Assembly (NCBI RefSeq): GCF_018812025.1
Contig: NC_063044.1
Location: forward strand, 40,201,243-40,265,242
DNA: 64,000 nucleotides
Direction: 5' to 3'
Source: Megalobrama amblycephala
Lineage: Eukaryota; Chordata; Actinopteri; Cypriniformes; Xenocyprididae
Of the stretch, positions 11,788-21,885 are shown piece after piece. The stretch's first letter is position 1. Every line of letters starts with the position of its first letter. The notes below the pieces were generated by a model. It worked only from the letters and a program-made list of their open reading frames with translations. It did not search any database and had not been told where the DNA came from. A program made the translations under genes and the position numbers.

Positions 11788-12201
11788 ATGTTGAAAACGT
11801 ACGGCAGGAAAGCTGCGCTCTCCCTCGCGGGAGCGACCGTCACCTGTCTCGCGCTACTGTTATTTTTGTCGCAGCATCAGCGGATTCAGATGGACGGGAT
11901 GCAGAACGAGAGTGAGATCGGGATGCGCTCGCTGCAGAGTCTGGGGGAATCAGAGGTTGATGATGGAGCTCAGCCTGAACAGAATGGAAAGAAAGGATTC
12001 TCTGCCTATTTTTCCAAGCTGACCCGCAGCAAGAGGGAAGCGGATAAGCCCACTGAGGCGTTCGGAGCGGCGACAGACGCGCCTCCTGCTGAGGACATCA
12101 GCGCGGATGACATCTTCATCGCAGTGAAGACCACTAAGAAGTTTCACCGGTCCAGACTGGATCTACTGCTGGACACATGGATCTCCAGAAACATGCAGCA
12201 G
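11788..12201 (+). CDS. lfng: lfng coding exon 1
   Basis: 414 nt, 138 codons, ends in phase 0 at CAG|GTATGTC. It encodes the cytosolic tail, membrane anchor, stem with RSKR cleavage site and the start of the glycosyltransferase fold (to ISRNMQQ). Confidence 0.96.
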
Positions 12202-12508
12202 GTATGTCAGTTTACACTATTACAAATTGTTTGCATAACTTGTTGCAAGTTTTGGTTAGGTAGGCTACATATTTTATCAGTCGGAAACAATTGGGATTTT
12301 ATTTTCGTGATATCAATAATGGTAAATGACGTGTTCCGTCTTTCTTACCGTCTCCATTAAAACCTAATCTTTTTGACATTTTTGGCAATGAGTGTTTAAT
12401 ATCCAGCCACGTGTTACATTACTGTCTATATATATAGGCTATAATTGGAGATAGATCAGTATTGCTTTTCACTACCAATACATACTGTATATTTTTTGTT
12501 TAATTGGC

Positions 12509-12583
<75 letters not shown>

Positions 12584-15500
12584 CAAAATGGTTGCAAGTT
12601 TTTTCCGCATCTTTGTAGCCTACATTAATGAAGTTACTTTACCTCTAACACCTCTGCTGTTTCCTGTTGAACAAACAGTAGTATAATGGTATTTCACTTC
12701 AGAGGCCCTTTGGATGCCATTTATTAGCATACCTGATACAAATAATAATAATCGATAGCCAATTAAATAAAAAATGTGTGGAAAAAAATAAGTAAAAAAA
12801 AATTGCTCAAACATCTAATCAGCCAGTCTATAGTTTTAATATTAAGTGTATCTACAAGCAGGACCCCAAAATGTTTAAAAATTGTTGTTCATCGTTATTA
12901 TCTGCGTGGCATATTAAAAAAGGAGGAGAATTTTAAAAACTCATATTCATAGTCTCTCTGTGCTGTCTATAGCAATTGCTGTGTTGCTCACAGAGCGATG
13001 GGTGGCTGTAAGTCCCCCCTTCTTCCCTCTTGCTCCATTGTTTGGGGTGTCCCCGTGAATACGCCGGGGCTAAGGATGCATCACAGCAGCGGCTTCAGAG
13101 CTGTCCCCTTCTCAGCACTAACAAAGCGTCTTTCTGAAGGGGGAAAGAAAAGCTTTGCCAGCCCCTTGTCTCCCACTCTCCATGGGAACCGGGGATCTGG
13201 AGCAGAGGCTGGGTCAAGCTACCCAAGCGGTGGGAAAAGAGAGTCTTCGTTATAGAGATGCTGGGTGGCACAAAGGGACAGCATCTATAGGCAAGGAAAG
13301 GCTTTTGAGCAGCATGCCGAGTAGCTCACAGTATGAAAATACAGCTCTGAGAAACAGGCCTCTTTTGCAGCCAGCACAAAAGCAATCTCGGCACCTCGAC
13401 AGCAGCAAGCACAGAGCAGTCAAAGTGATTTTACCCACCACCTAGAGTAGTCGCTTATACATTTTACAAAAGTCAGTTTAATTTGCCTCGGGGCTCTGTC
13501 ACAATCAGTTTCCCTCACACCTTAGACAAGAGGGGTTTTTTATTTTTCTCATTTGAATATGACACAGCCATAGCAACAATTTTATATGCTTGCAGAGTCT
13601 GAGTATAAAGATCATTATGTCTGTGAAGTTACTGTGAATATCAAAGCATGTGGAAAGTGAAAATTTAAATCGGACAGCTTTAGATTCTGCACTCATTCAG
13701 TCAGCTCAGATTTGTCTTTCACAAACTGATATGACTACTCCAGGCTTCAGGCGAGATTGGAAAACTAAGACTGAGTTTGCTCAGTACAGGAGTTGATGGA
13801 AGTTAACCCACACAAGAGAGAGTTAACAGCAGGGATTAATAGCAGCAGCTGGTGGGGAGCAGTGCAGACATAAAAGACCAGCGCAGCCCAGAATACAAGG
13901 GGGGGTTTCAGGAGAATGAATGCCAGGTGGCCTGGTCTCAAAGAACAAAAGATGGCTCTAATGCCAGCTATATGAATCCTCACATGTACACATGGAGGGC
14001 CGCTCTCAAATTATTTCAACATTCATCAGTGCAACACCTGAGTATGTTAAATCCCAGTTATTGTCATTTGAACGGCCGGGGATTATCCTAAGGACTCCAG
14101 TGTACGGTTTGGCCACTTGCCACAATGGCTGGCACCAGACAAGTGTTTCGACGGGCCAGGCATAGTTAGACCTACAGCATGGGAACTTTGTCACATATGT
14201 CAAGTGAGATGATGCATGACCGACATTGTGAACATGTTCATAGGGGTTTGAAACTTGTGTAGGAAGGATCTTTCCAACCCGCTTACTTACTTCAGATGCT
14301 GCCCTGAACAGCTCACTGTCTTGGGCTGTTTACATGTAAACACTGAGAGCAGATCCAATCTGTGTCTGCTGTTGACACTTATGGCAGCCTGTGGCTCTTC
14401 TTGGTGGGAAACTGTCTTGTCTTTGTTTAGAGTTAGTCACGGTCAGCTAGAAGCTCCCCTACCCTTGTTAATACACTGGAATTATCAGTATTTTTTCTAA
14501 GAGAATGAAACTCTAGAGCTTTCTGAGTACTTGTTTCTGATTATTAAAAGCATTCTTTATAATTGTCTTGACTTGATGAGTCAGGACTCTTGAATAGGGT
14601 TATTCTTTTCAGTCAGATCTGCTCCAGTTTGAATTGTTCACGCTGCAGCTTCTGGCTTCCGCTGTTTCTCTAAATTTCCCCTCTGGAACAATGCAGCTTC
14701 CCCAGTGAGAGAAATTCACAACAATGAGAGAACAGCCTGTGCCGCGGCTGTGGTATCCGGTGTCCAGTTACACAGACAGCTACCAAATGCCATTAAGATC
14801 AAATGCACACTTGCTTGACGCAGAAGAAGTGCCATGATCAACCTCATTACTTCTATCAGAAATACTTAACTGCGTAATTACTCACTGTTTTTTAAGGCAG
14901 TAATTCCTCTGGCTTGAACACAAGATGGTGTTGCACGAGTCTGTGCAAGTTTCTGGACTCTTATTGGCACAGGTAGAGGGCGCAGGGCTGTGTGGTGTTT
15001 AATAGAGGGAGTAGCATCTCTCTACTTCCTTCCTGGGTAGAAGGAGACAGACAGCCAGGCTCCATGCTCTCCCTGCCCTATGCCAGACCTTCCTTTGGTG
15101 GGGTGGGAAGTATCAACCTCTGCCCGCTCATCAGAACTCCAAACAGCCAAACGAAAACCCTCATCCTTTCTTGTGTGCTGAGAATGCTGGGAAAAGTGCA
15201 TTTTGAAGAAAAGACTTAACATTTATGAAAGAAACCACAAAAGGGTCATTTTGGCTCACAATATCATCAATAAAAGGGAAACTGAGAAACAAAGCCATGT
15301 ACCACGAGAGGCCTCTCTTTAGTTAACCACTGCAGCTGTATGCAAATCCAAGCAAACATATTTAGGATTTACCCAGTGATGGCTTTACCCACTCCTCATT
15401 GTCTCAATGCAAAGGGACAGTGGGAGCAGGGTTGGGGGTGGGTGGCCACACACACACATTGTAATGCACTAATCAGCTCTGAGGTTTCTCTCTCTGTCAG

Positions 15501-18168
15501 TGCCCAGCCTGCCTTGGCAGCTGCCCGTGTGATTAGTCTGTCCTTTCAGCGGAACTCTGCGCAAACAGCGCCAGCCTCTGATCCTTTACCCGGCCCAACC
15601 GCCAGCCCTCCCTGAACAAACAGAGGCCTTGGGCCTTGGCCCCAGAGTGCTGCGCTAAACATCTGCTCAGAGTTTGTTCTGCAAACCAATCAAACATTAT
15701 CTGGCAATGTTTGAACGCTCAAAAAAATGCGACTGTGTGAAAGGGGGAACGAGTCCACGTGTGTGCGTGCTGGCATTTGAAAGGCAACAAACAACAAATC
15801 CACTGTTGAGATAAAGATCACAAAACAGCTGAAGCTCATAAGAGAACAGTTTTGTAGCGTAGGTGTACATGTTCAAGGCCAGTTGGGTGTGGGCAGGTGG
15901 ATCTGTTCAGACACGTGGCTGTGATAAGGCGGCGGGTGGCAGGTGCTGTCTCACCTGAGGTAGAAAGCAAACAGGTTAACGGCAGTGCATGGCCAGGGGC
16001 ACACCGCCTTTTCATCAGTCTGTCTGAGGCGTGTGGCGTCTTCTTCTCAATGGCTCCTTTGAGCTGGGACTGCCGCCTCGCACCTGCTCTGTCTTATCTC
16101 CCACAATGAGCTCCTGATCCCACCCAGTCTATTTTAACGTTAACAAAACCCTGAGGGGTTAGACGTCAGTGAATGCACACTGGAGAGAATGTATATTCAT
16201 CAAACTGAGTATGTTTGGGAGAATAGGACATGGTGCTCCTTTCTTTTCTTCCAAACGACTCAGCCATTCTTTTTTTGGGACATTTTTAACATGTCTGAAG
16301 TGGATAGAGGGATGAAGAATGGAAAGACTTGGGAGGTGGCAATGGAATGGGGGTGGAGTGTTGGGGGTGGTGGGGGTAAGTGGGGTGGTCTGCTCCCCGC
16401 TTTGTTCTGGGCCTGGGATGCTTTGGGATGCAGAGCAGTTGCCATGGAGAGACTGACAACAAGAACAAGGGGCCTTTATTTTTGGGGGAAGAGTTTGGCT
16501 TGTTTAACTTGCTGAGTTTTCCATGGCGTAAAACTCAGACAATGGTTCCTAATCAGTCTGCTTGGGATAAATAGTTCTCAAAGACACATGATTCCAGTTT
16601 GGAACACGCCAATTCCTGTTTCGTCTTTGCTCTGGTGCAGTGATTCATTGATGAACTTGTGTGACACCATTGAAAGAGCTAACCAGGCTTTGTCTTTGTT
16701 TTTGCAGACGTACATCTTCACGGACGGCGAAGATGAGGAACTAAAGAAGAAAATTGGTGAGTGCAGCTTCCTCAAGCGGAAGTCACAAGACTATAAAGAA
16801 GCAGACATTCCCTCTTTGATATGTGCATAGTTTGGACTCAGCCTTCTAATCCTCTTAAAAATCTTGTGCTTAGCTGATGGGGGCTGGGATGTTAGGGGGA
16901 AGATGGTATTAGGGCGCATGCAAAGTCACCTGACCTATCAGACAATGGCCATTTCTCAAGTTATATTACATGAGTATTACATAAGCACTGACAAGGTACC
17001 TATCTTCTTGTCCACACAGGAAGCCATGCAATCAACACCAACTGCTCTGCTGCCCACAGCCGGCAGGCTCTGTCCTGCAAGATGGCCGTAGAATACGACA
17101 AGTTCATTGAGTCCGGAAAAAAGTAAGCATTGCATGATTATTGTTACATTATGAGTACTTGTTTTAGTGTTAAAGCAAACCATATTGGATGTTCTAATGA
17201 TATCTCTGTCTGGTTTAGGTGGTTCTGTCATGTGGATGATGATAACTATGTGAATGTGAAGACATTGGTGAAGTTGCTGTCCAACTACCCTCACACTCAG
17301 GATATGTACATTGGCAAACCCAGCTTGGACAGGCCAATTGAAGCCACAGAAAGACTTGGCGACAACAAGATGGTAGGTGTTCCGAAATATCCTCAATTTT
17401 TACATACCTGTAAAGATGAGAAGGAGCGTTAAGAACAGAAACTGATGTTTTTGTTTCTCCACTGCAGAGACCGGTCAATTTCTGGTTTGCTACGGGAGGT
17501 GCAGGCTTCTGTATCAGCCGTGGGCTAGCTTTGAAGATGAGCCCTTGGGCAAGGTGCAAAAAATTCTCAACTATCGTAATGCAGAATCTAAGAACGTAAT
17601 GTTTTAAGTTATTAGTAGACTTCATGTTGACTTACTTTTGACTCTTTTTATGACAGTGGTGGCCATTTCATGAACACTGCCGAGAAGATCCGTCTTCCTG
17701 ATGACTGTACCATTGGTTACATCATCGAGTCAGTTCTTGGGGTTCCTTTGACCCGAAGCAGCTTGTTCCACTCACACTTGGAGAACCTGCAACAGGTGTC
17801 CAAATCAGAAGTACACAAACAGGTAAGGAACTTTAATGAAACTTAAAACAGGCCCATCTTGCTTCTGTAAAATACAGTATAGTTGTATTAACGTAGGTGT
17901 TTCATTCAATTCCATTTAGATTACATTGAGTTATGGAATGTTTGAGAACAAGAGGAATATCATCAACATGAAAGGGGCTTTCTCTGTTGAGGAGGACCCA
18001 TCCAGGTAAGACAGTTTTCTTAACACTCTCGATCATATTTGGTATCTTAATCTGCATGCATGTACTAACTGAACCTTTTTTATTTTTAAATTCTCTCTCA
18101 GGTTTAAGTCAGTGCACTGTCTGCTGTATCCAGACACTCCGTGGTGCCCTCCTCAGGTTGCCTATTAA
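11788..18168 (+). CDS. lfng: Lunatic fringe, O-fucosylpeptide beta-1,3-GlcNAc transferase (8 coding exons)
   Basis: The joined exons are 11788-12201, 16708-16756, 17020-17122, 17219-17372, 17468-17553, 17657-17822, 17920-18005 and 18102-18168. They total 1,125 nt and encode 374 residues, the length I recall for zebrafish Lfng. Every junction keeps frame at GT-AG sites. Residues 9-27 form a type II signal anchor. RSKR at 80-83 is a furin-type processing site in the stem. The catalytic domain starts near [14 protein letters not shown] (107-120), has an Asn-Cys-Ser sequon at N162 and the metal-binding DDD at 195-197 ([10 protein letters not shown]), followed by [13 protein letters not shown] and a C-terminus ending CPPQVAY. 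In the family this Golgi enzyme adds GlcNAc to O-fucose on Notch EGF repeats and alters Delta versus Jagged signalling. The start fits because the first residues lead directly into the anchor and it follows the promoter closely. No lesions were seen. Confidence 0.97.
12408..12413. promoter_or_regulatory. CACGTG E-box in lfng intron 1
   Basis: A perfect palindromic class B E-box (context CCACGTGTTA), the type bound by bHLH factors including Hey/Her, Myc and Clock. The location in a Notch-pathway gene makes Her/Hey feedback conceivable. A 6-bp match is weak evidence. Confidence 0.25.
12513..12583. repeat. (TA)n followed by (CATA)n microsatellite
   Basis: About 19 TA units pass into CATA units, a compound simple repeat inside lfng intron 1. 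Confidence 0.95.
16708..16756 (+). CDS. lfng: lfng coding exon 2
   Basis: 49 nt after acceptor TTTTTGCAG, donor G|GTGAGTG. It encodes [16 protein letters not shown] and the first base of a split Gly codon. Confidence 0.95.
17020..17122 (+). CDS. lfng: lfng coding exon 3
   Basis: 103 nt, acceptor CCACACAG, donor AA|GTAAGC. It completes the split Gly and encodes the segment with the Asn-Cys-Ser sequon and [15 protein letters not shown]. Confidence 0.95.
17219..17372 (+). CDS. lfng: lfng coding exon 4, DDD metal-binding motif
   Basis: 154 nt, acceptor TGGTTTAG, donor ATG|GTAGGT. It encodes [12 protein letters not shown], in which DDD is the DxD motif that binds Mn2+ and UDP-GlcNAc in fringe enzymes. 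Confidence 0.96.
17468..17553 (+). CDS. lfng: lfng coding exon 5
   Basis: 86 nt, acceptor CCACTGCAG. It encodes [17 protein letters not shown] and onward to MSPWA with a split Ser codon. The donor is AAG|GTGCAA, weak because it lacks the usual A/G at +3 to +5. Confidence 0.94.
17657..17822 (+). CDS. lfng: lfng coding exon 6
   Basis: 166 nt, acceptor TTATGACAG, donor CAG|GTAAGG. It encodes [16 protein letters not shown] and [17 protein letters not shown], continuing to SEVHKQ. Confidence 0.95.
17920..18005 (+). CDS. lfng: lfng coding exon 7
   Basis: 86 nt, acceptor TCCATTTAG, donor AG|GTAAGA. It encodes [17 protein letters not shown] and the EEDPSR segment. Confidence 0.95.
18102..18168 (+). 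CDS. lfng: lfng coding exon 8 (C-terminus)
   Basis: 67 coding nt after acceptor TTCTCTCTCAG. It encodes [14 protein letters not shown] and ends PPQVAY then TAA at 18166-18168, matching the conserved fringe C-terminus. Confidence 0.96.
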
Positions 18169-19505
18169 GGTGATCGGCTCCCTCTGTTGTATCCTCGTCC
18201 CTCACTGCCTCGGTATCTGAAAGGCATGAGGGACCAGTGTGTTATTGAGCCGTGCGGCCGCTGCATTTACTCTGCAGTGGCGCACGGCATTCCGTGGTTA
18301 TACTGGGCTGCTGTGCGGCCCGCCTTTAAACTGTTCCTTCCTGCCTGGTGCCTGAGCTTCCTGTCCCAACTCAGACATGATGGAGGGCCCGGCTTTCAGA
18401 AGGACGCTTTCAGCGCCAAGCTTTGCAGGCAATCAACTGTGCTTTATGTCATTACTGTTGCTTGTAACCCATTTGCAATTCTCATAGAATGTAACTTTCT
18501 AGTATACCCAAGCCTTTTGCCAGCTTTATATGCTTAGTTTTAAATTCTAATTAGCAAATTAGAGCATACTTTATATTTTATTCTTTCCAAATACCGTTCA
18601 GGATGTTCTTTCCCTCAGGTTTGATTTAATGATTGAATTCTTTAAAATAGTCGGAGCAAATAAGTAACTTGGGTGCTTTATTATTTAGTTCTAAAGGACT
18701 CCGGACAAAATTAATGAAATGAAGGTCCATTTTTTTTTTTGTGAATTTCTTTCTTTGATGTCAGTGTTATTATAATTATTATTTGTATTAGATTTTTTGA
18801 TGACATTTTGTGCTGGCAATAGGCAAATTTTCCAAATATGCTGTCAGGTTATTTTAATCTGTGGTGTATGAGGATTAAGCACTTTTCTCCCTAAATCCTC
18901 TGGGCATTTTATGGTGATTGAACTGTTATAACTTAAAGCTGTGTGAAAATGTACCAAGTGCCCCAAATTTTTAGATCTTTATATTATTTAATGCCAATGC
19001 ATTCACACAATCTTGGCAGATAGATATGAGATTTTTGGCATGATTTATTATATATATATATTTTTTTTAGCTTTTACTCAAAGATGTACTAAAGTGGGAG
19101 TTGCACAGCTTGGTTTGAATGAACTGTTGGTCGCTCAGGTAAAGTATCGCTTAGCAATCGCTTACTCTTTTGAATTGGCACCAGGGCCACTGTCAACACA
19201 ATGTACATTGTTACAACAGATGGCAGCTAAAGTTTAAGATGTGTTTATAGAATAGAGTTCTATGATCCCCTTTGCACAAAGCAGTCTGGCCTAGAGCCAC
19301 AGTTTTCCCCATTCCTTCGCGCCTGGCAGTTGGACATCACTATGCCGACTATACAAAACATGTTAAGTGAGAGCTTTACATGAGCAACAACAGTGATCCT
19401 AACAGAGTTTCAGTTTCTCTGTGGGAATGACCCATATTGGGTGAGCCTGTATATCTTATTTAATAGCAGTATTTATGTACTGTGTCATTTTAAAACAATT
19501 GTATT

Positions 19506-19513
19506 TGTACATA
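19506..19513 (+). promoter_or_regulatory. Pumilio recognition element candidate
   Basis: TGTACATA fits the UGUANAUA consensus and sits in the distal half of the lfng 3' UTR. In the family, Pumilio binding usually represses or destabilises mRNA. A single site by sequence only. Confidence 0.35.
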
Positions 19514-19669
19514 ATTGTTTAGATATTATATGCATTTTGGTCACCTATGGATCAGACTTAGTTCTGATGAGTCCTTTAAAATGTCTTTTTTTTCTTTAAC
19601 TGCTCAGAAATTTGCTAATGGCTGTAATTTATAGTCCAGTATCTGGATTCTTTGTTCAAATGTTGTCCT

Positions 19670-19677
19670 CTCAGGGA
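19670..19677 (+). promoter_or_regulatory. miR-125-type 8-mer target site in lfng 3' UTR
   Basis: CTCAGGGA is the full 8-mer complement (positions 2-8 plus A1) of the miR-125 family seed, 57 nt before the polyadenylation signal. miR-125a regulation of Lfng mRNA in the segmentation clock has been reported in mouse and chick. Confidence 0.55.
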
Positions 19678-19733
19678 TCATAATCCTGATATTGTTACCA
19701 TGGGCTGCCTGGTAATTCCCCATTCAGCTTTTG

Positions 19734-19739
19734 AATAAA
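19734..19739 (+). terminator. Polyadenylation signal of lfng
   Basis: Canonical AATAAA, followed by a T/G-rich stretch (GTTGTTTGTTTTCTTTC) about 35-50 nt later that fits a downstream element. Confidence 0.75.
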
Positions 19740-19818
19740 GCAGCATATTCGCTAAGAAACTTTTCTGCACTGTTGTTTGTTTTCTTTCTGACACACTACA
19801 TACACATTTCAGATTTAA

Positions 19819-20127
19819 AGGGATAGTTCACTTAAAAATGAAAATTCTGTCATCATTTACTCACCCTCTTGTTGATCCAAACCTGCACAACTTTCTCTAT
19901 TCTGTGAAACGCAAAAAGGCAAAATTTAGAACAGAATTATACAACACCTGATATTCAGTCATTAAAAAATTAATTTTTAGTCTGTTTCTCACACATGATT
20001 CATATGGAGCAGCGTGATCATTTTTGAAAACATTTCCTTCCAGATCCTCATATGAAAGAAAATCATACTGGTTTGTAACGAGTGAGTACACAATGACATA
20101 ATTTTCATTTTTTGGTGAACTATCCCT
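19819..20127. mobile_element. AGGGATAGTTCAC foldback element, short form
   Basis: Left end AGGGATAGTTCACTTAAAAA preceded by TTAA at 19815-19818. The right end TTTTTTGGTGAACTATCCCT is its inverse, followed by TTTC, a mutated TTAA. About 309 bp, non-coding. Confidence 0.75.
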
Positions 20128-20856
20128 TTCGACAACATCTAAGGCAAACAGTGAAAAGGACACACTTACTATAGCGCAACACAGACGACTTGCATCAATC
20201 ACTTAGAGTAAAATCATTGCCAGACCGCAGAGGTTCAGAGGCCAGTGTCTCTTACTCTGTCAAAACTGTTGTGAACTGTTACTGAAGCATGCAAACAAAA
20301 CAAACTTGGCCTCTCATGGGTTTCGAGTGCTGGCACTGACCCGTTGTGTGTTGCTTGATGAATTAATGAAACACACTTGAAAGTTTAGTCTCACTCACAC
20401 ATAATTTATTATTCTACAACAAATGGCATGGGAAAGAACATTTCCTCACTACCGGTCCTTTCAACACACCATATAAGTCACGTCATCTAAGGCCTTGAAT
20501 ATATAGGGGAGAACGAGGTAAGCTGTGTCACCACCTTCATTTAGCAAGCTGTGACCATTAAATAATCTAATGTAGAAAAGCTTTAATATAGTTGTTCTAA
20601 TATAAAAGATGAAACCTTTTTTGTCTGGTAAATGAGAAATTAACTAAAAACTTTTGGTATAATCCTTAAAATGTCCACCTTGAAGTCATGGCACATGTTT
20701 CTTTATGGTGTTAAATCTTTAATGTAAGTAAATGTAAGAATAACTTTTACATTGTTATATTTCAAGATGATCATTTAATGGACCGAAGCAGTTTAGGTTA
20801 CTTGATTATCAATACATCAATTTATAGAAAAATCATGTTAAAATATATATATACAG

Positions 20857-21789
20857 TACAGTCCAAAAGTTTGGAACCACTAAGATTTTTAATGTTTTTA
20901 AAAGAAGTTTCGTTTGCTCACCAAGGCTACATTTATTTAATTAAAAATACAGTAAAAAACTGTAATATTGTGAAATATTATTACAATTTAAAATAACTGT
21001 GTACTATTTAAATGTATTTGACAAAATAATTTATTCCTGTGATGCAAAGCTGAATTTTCAGCATTGTTACTCCAGTCTTCAGTGTCACATGATCCTTCAG
21101 AAATCATTCTAATATGATGATCTGCTGCTCAATAAACATTTATGATTATTTTCAATGTTGAAAACAGTTGTGTACTTTTTTTTTCAGGATTCCTTGATGA
21201 ATAGAAAGTTCAAAAGAACAGCATTTATCTGAAATACAAAGCTTCTGTAGCATTATACACTACCGTTCAAAAGTTTGGGGTCAGTAAGAATTTTTATTTT
21301 TATTTTTTTGAAAAGAAATTAAAGAAATGAATACTTTTATTCAGCAAGGATGCATTAAATCAATCAAAAGTGGCAGTAAAGACATTTATAATGTTACAAA
21401 AGATTAGATTTCAGATAAACACTGTTCTTTCTTTCTATTCATCAAATAATCCTGAAAAAAAATATTGTACACAAATATTTTGTACAATTGTACACATTAA
21501 ATGTTTCTTGAGCAGCAGATCAGCATATTAGAATGATTTCTGAAGGATCATGTGACACTGAAGACTGGAGTAATGATGCTGAAAATTCAGCTTTGCCATC
21601 ACAGGAATAAATTACTTTGTGAAATATACAGTATTCAAATAGAAAACAGTTATTTTAAATTGTAATAATATTGCACAATATTACTGTTTTTTACTGTATT
21701 TTTAATTAAATAAATGTAGCCTTGGTGAGCAGACGAAACTTCTTTTAAAAACATTAAAAATCTTAGTGGTTCCAAACTTTTGGACTGTA

Positions 21790-21792
<3 letters not shown>
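20857..21792. mobile_element. Large foldback of the CACTACCGTTCAAAAG superfamily
   Basis: The left end (GTACAGTCCAAAAGTTTGG, then AACCACTAAGATTTTT) is matched inverted at the right end (AAAAATCTTAGTGGTT, then CCAAACTTTTGGACTGTAC). Arms of nearly 400 bp pair throughout (for example CATGATCCTTCAGAAATCAT against ATGATTTCTGAAGGATCATG). A canonical CACTACCGTTCAAAAG end lies in the middle at about 21,259, so this may be two elements head to head or one element inserted in another. TA-rich flanks suggest a TA target. Non-coding. Confidence 0.72.

Positions 21793-21881
<89 letters not shown>
21793..21881. repeat. (TA)n microsatellite
   Basis: About 44 TA units starting directly at the terminus of the foldback element (ACTGTACTG then TATATA). 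Confidence 0.96.

Positions 21882-21885
<4 letters not shown>

Larger units (their letters stand above)
12202..16707 (+). other. lfng: lfng intron 1
   Basis: About 4.5 kb, by far the longest lfng intron. It holds a palindromic E-box CACGTG at 12408-12413, a (TA)n/(CATA)n tract at 12513-12583 and otherwise mostly unique, moderately GC-rich sequence between about 12,950 and 16,680. No internal gene is supported. Such a first intron is a reasonable place for enhancers, but none can be proven here. Confidence 0.85.
18169..19755 (+). other. lfng: lfng 3' UTR
   Basis: Runs from the TAA to just past the AATAAA at 19734-19739. It is largely unique sequence, with T-rich stretches and no inserted foldback element, in contrast to the DNA immediately downstream, where an element starts at 19819. 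It carries a Pumilio-type site at 19506-19513 and a miR-125-type site at 19670-19677. The cleavage point is inferred. Confidence 0.8.

Noticed and set aside
16189..16515. Overlapping open frames on both strands before lfng exon 2
   Set aside because: They arise from G/T-rich intron sequence (GGGGGTGG runs). No splice signals or homology were seen.
18187..18537. 116-codon frame after the lfng stop
   Set aside because: Lies in the lfng 3' UTR. The lfng protein ends at the conserved PPQVAY and TAA.
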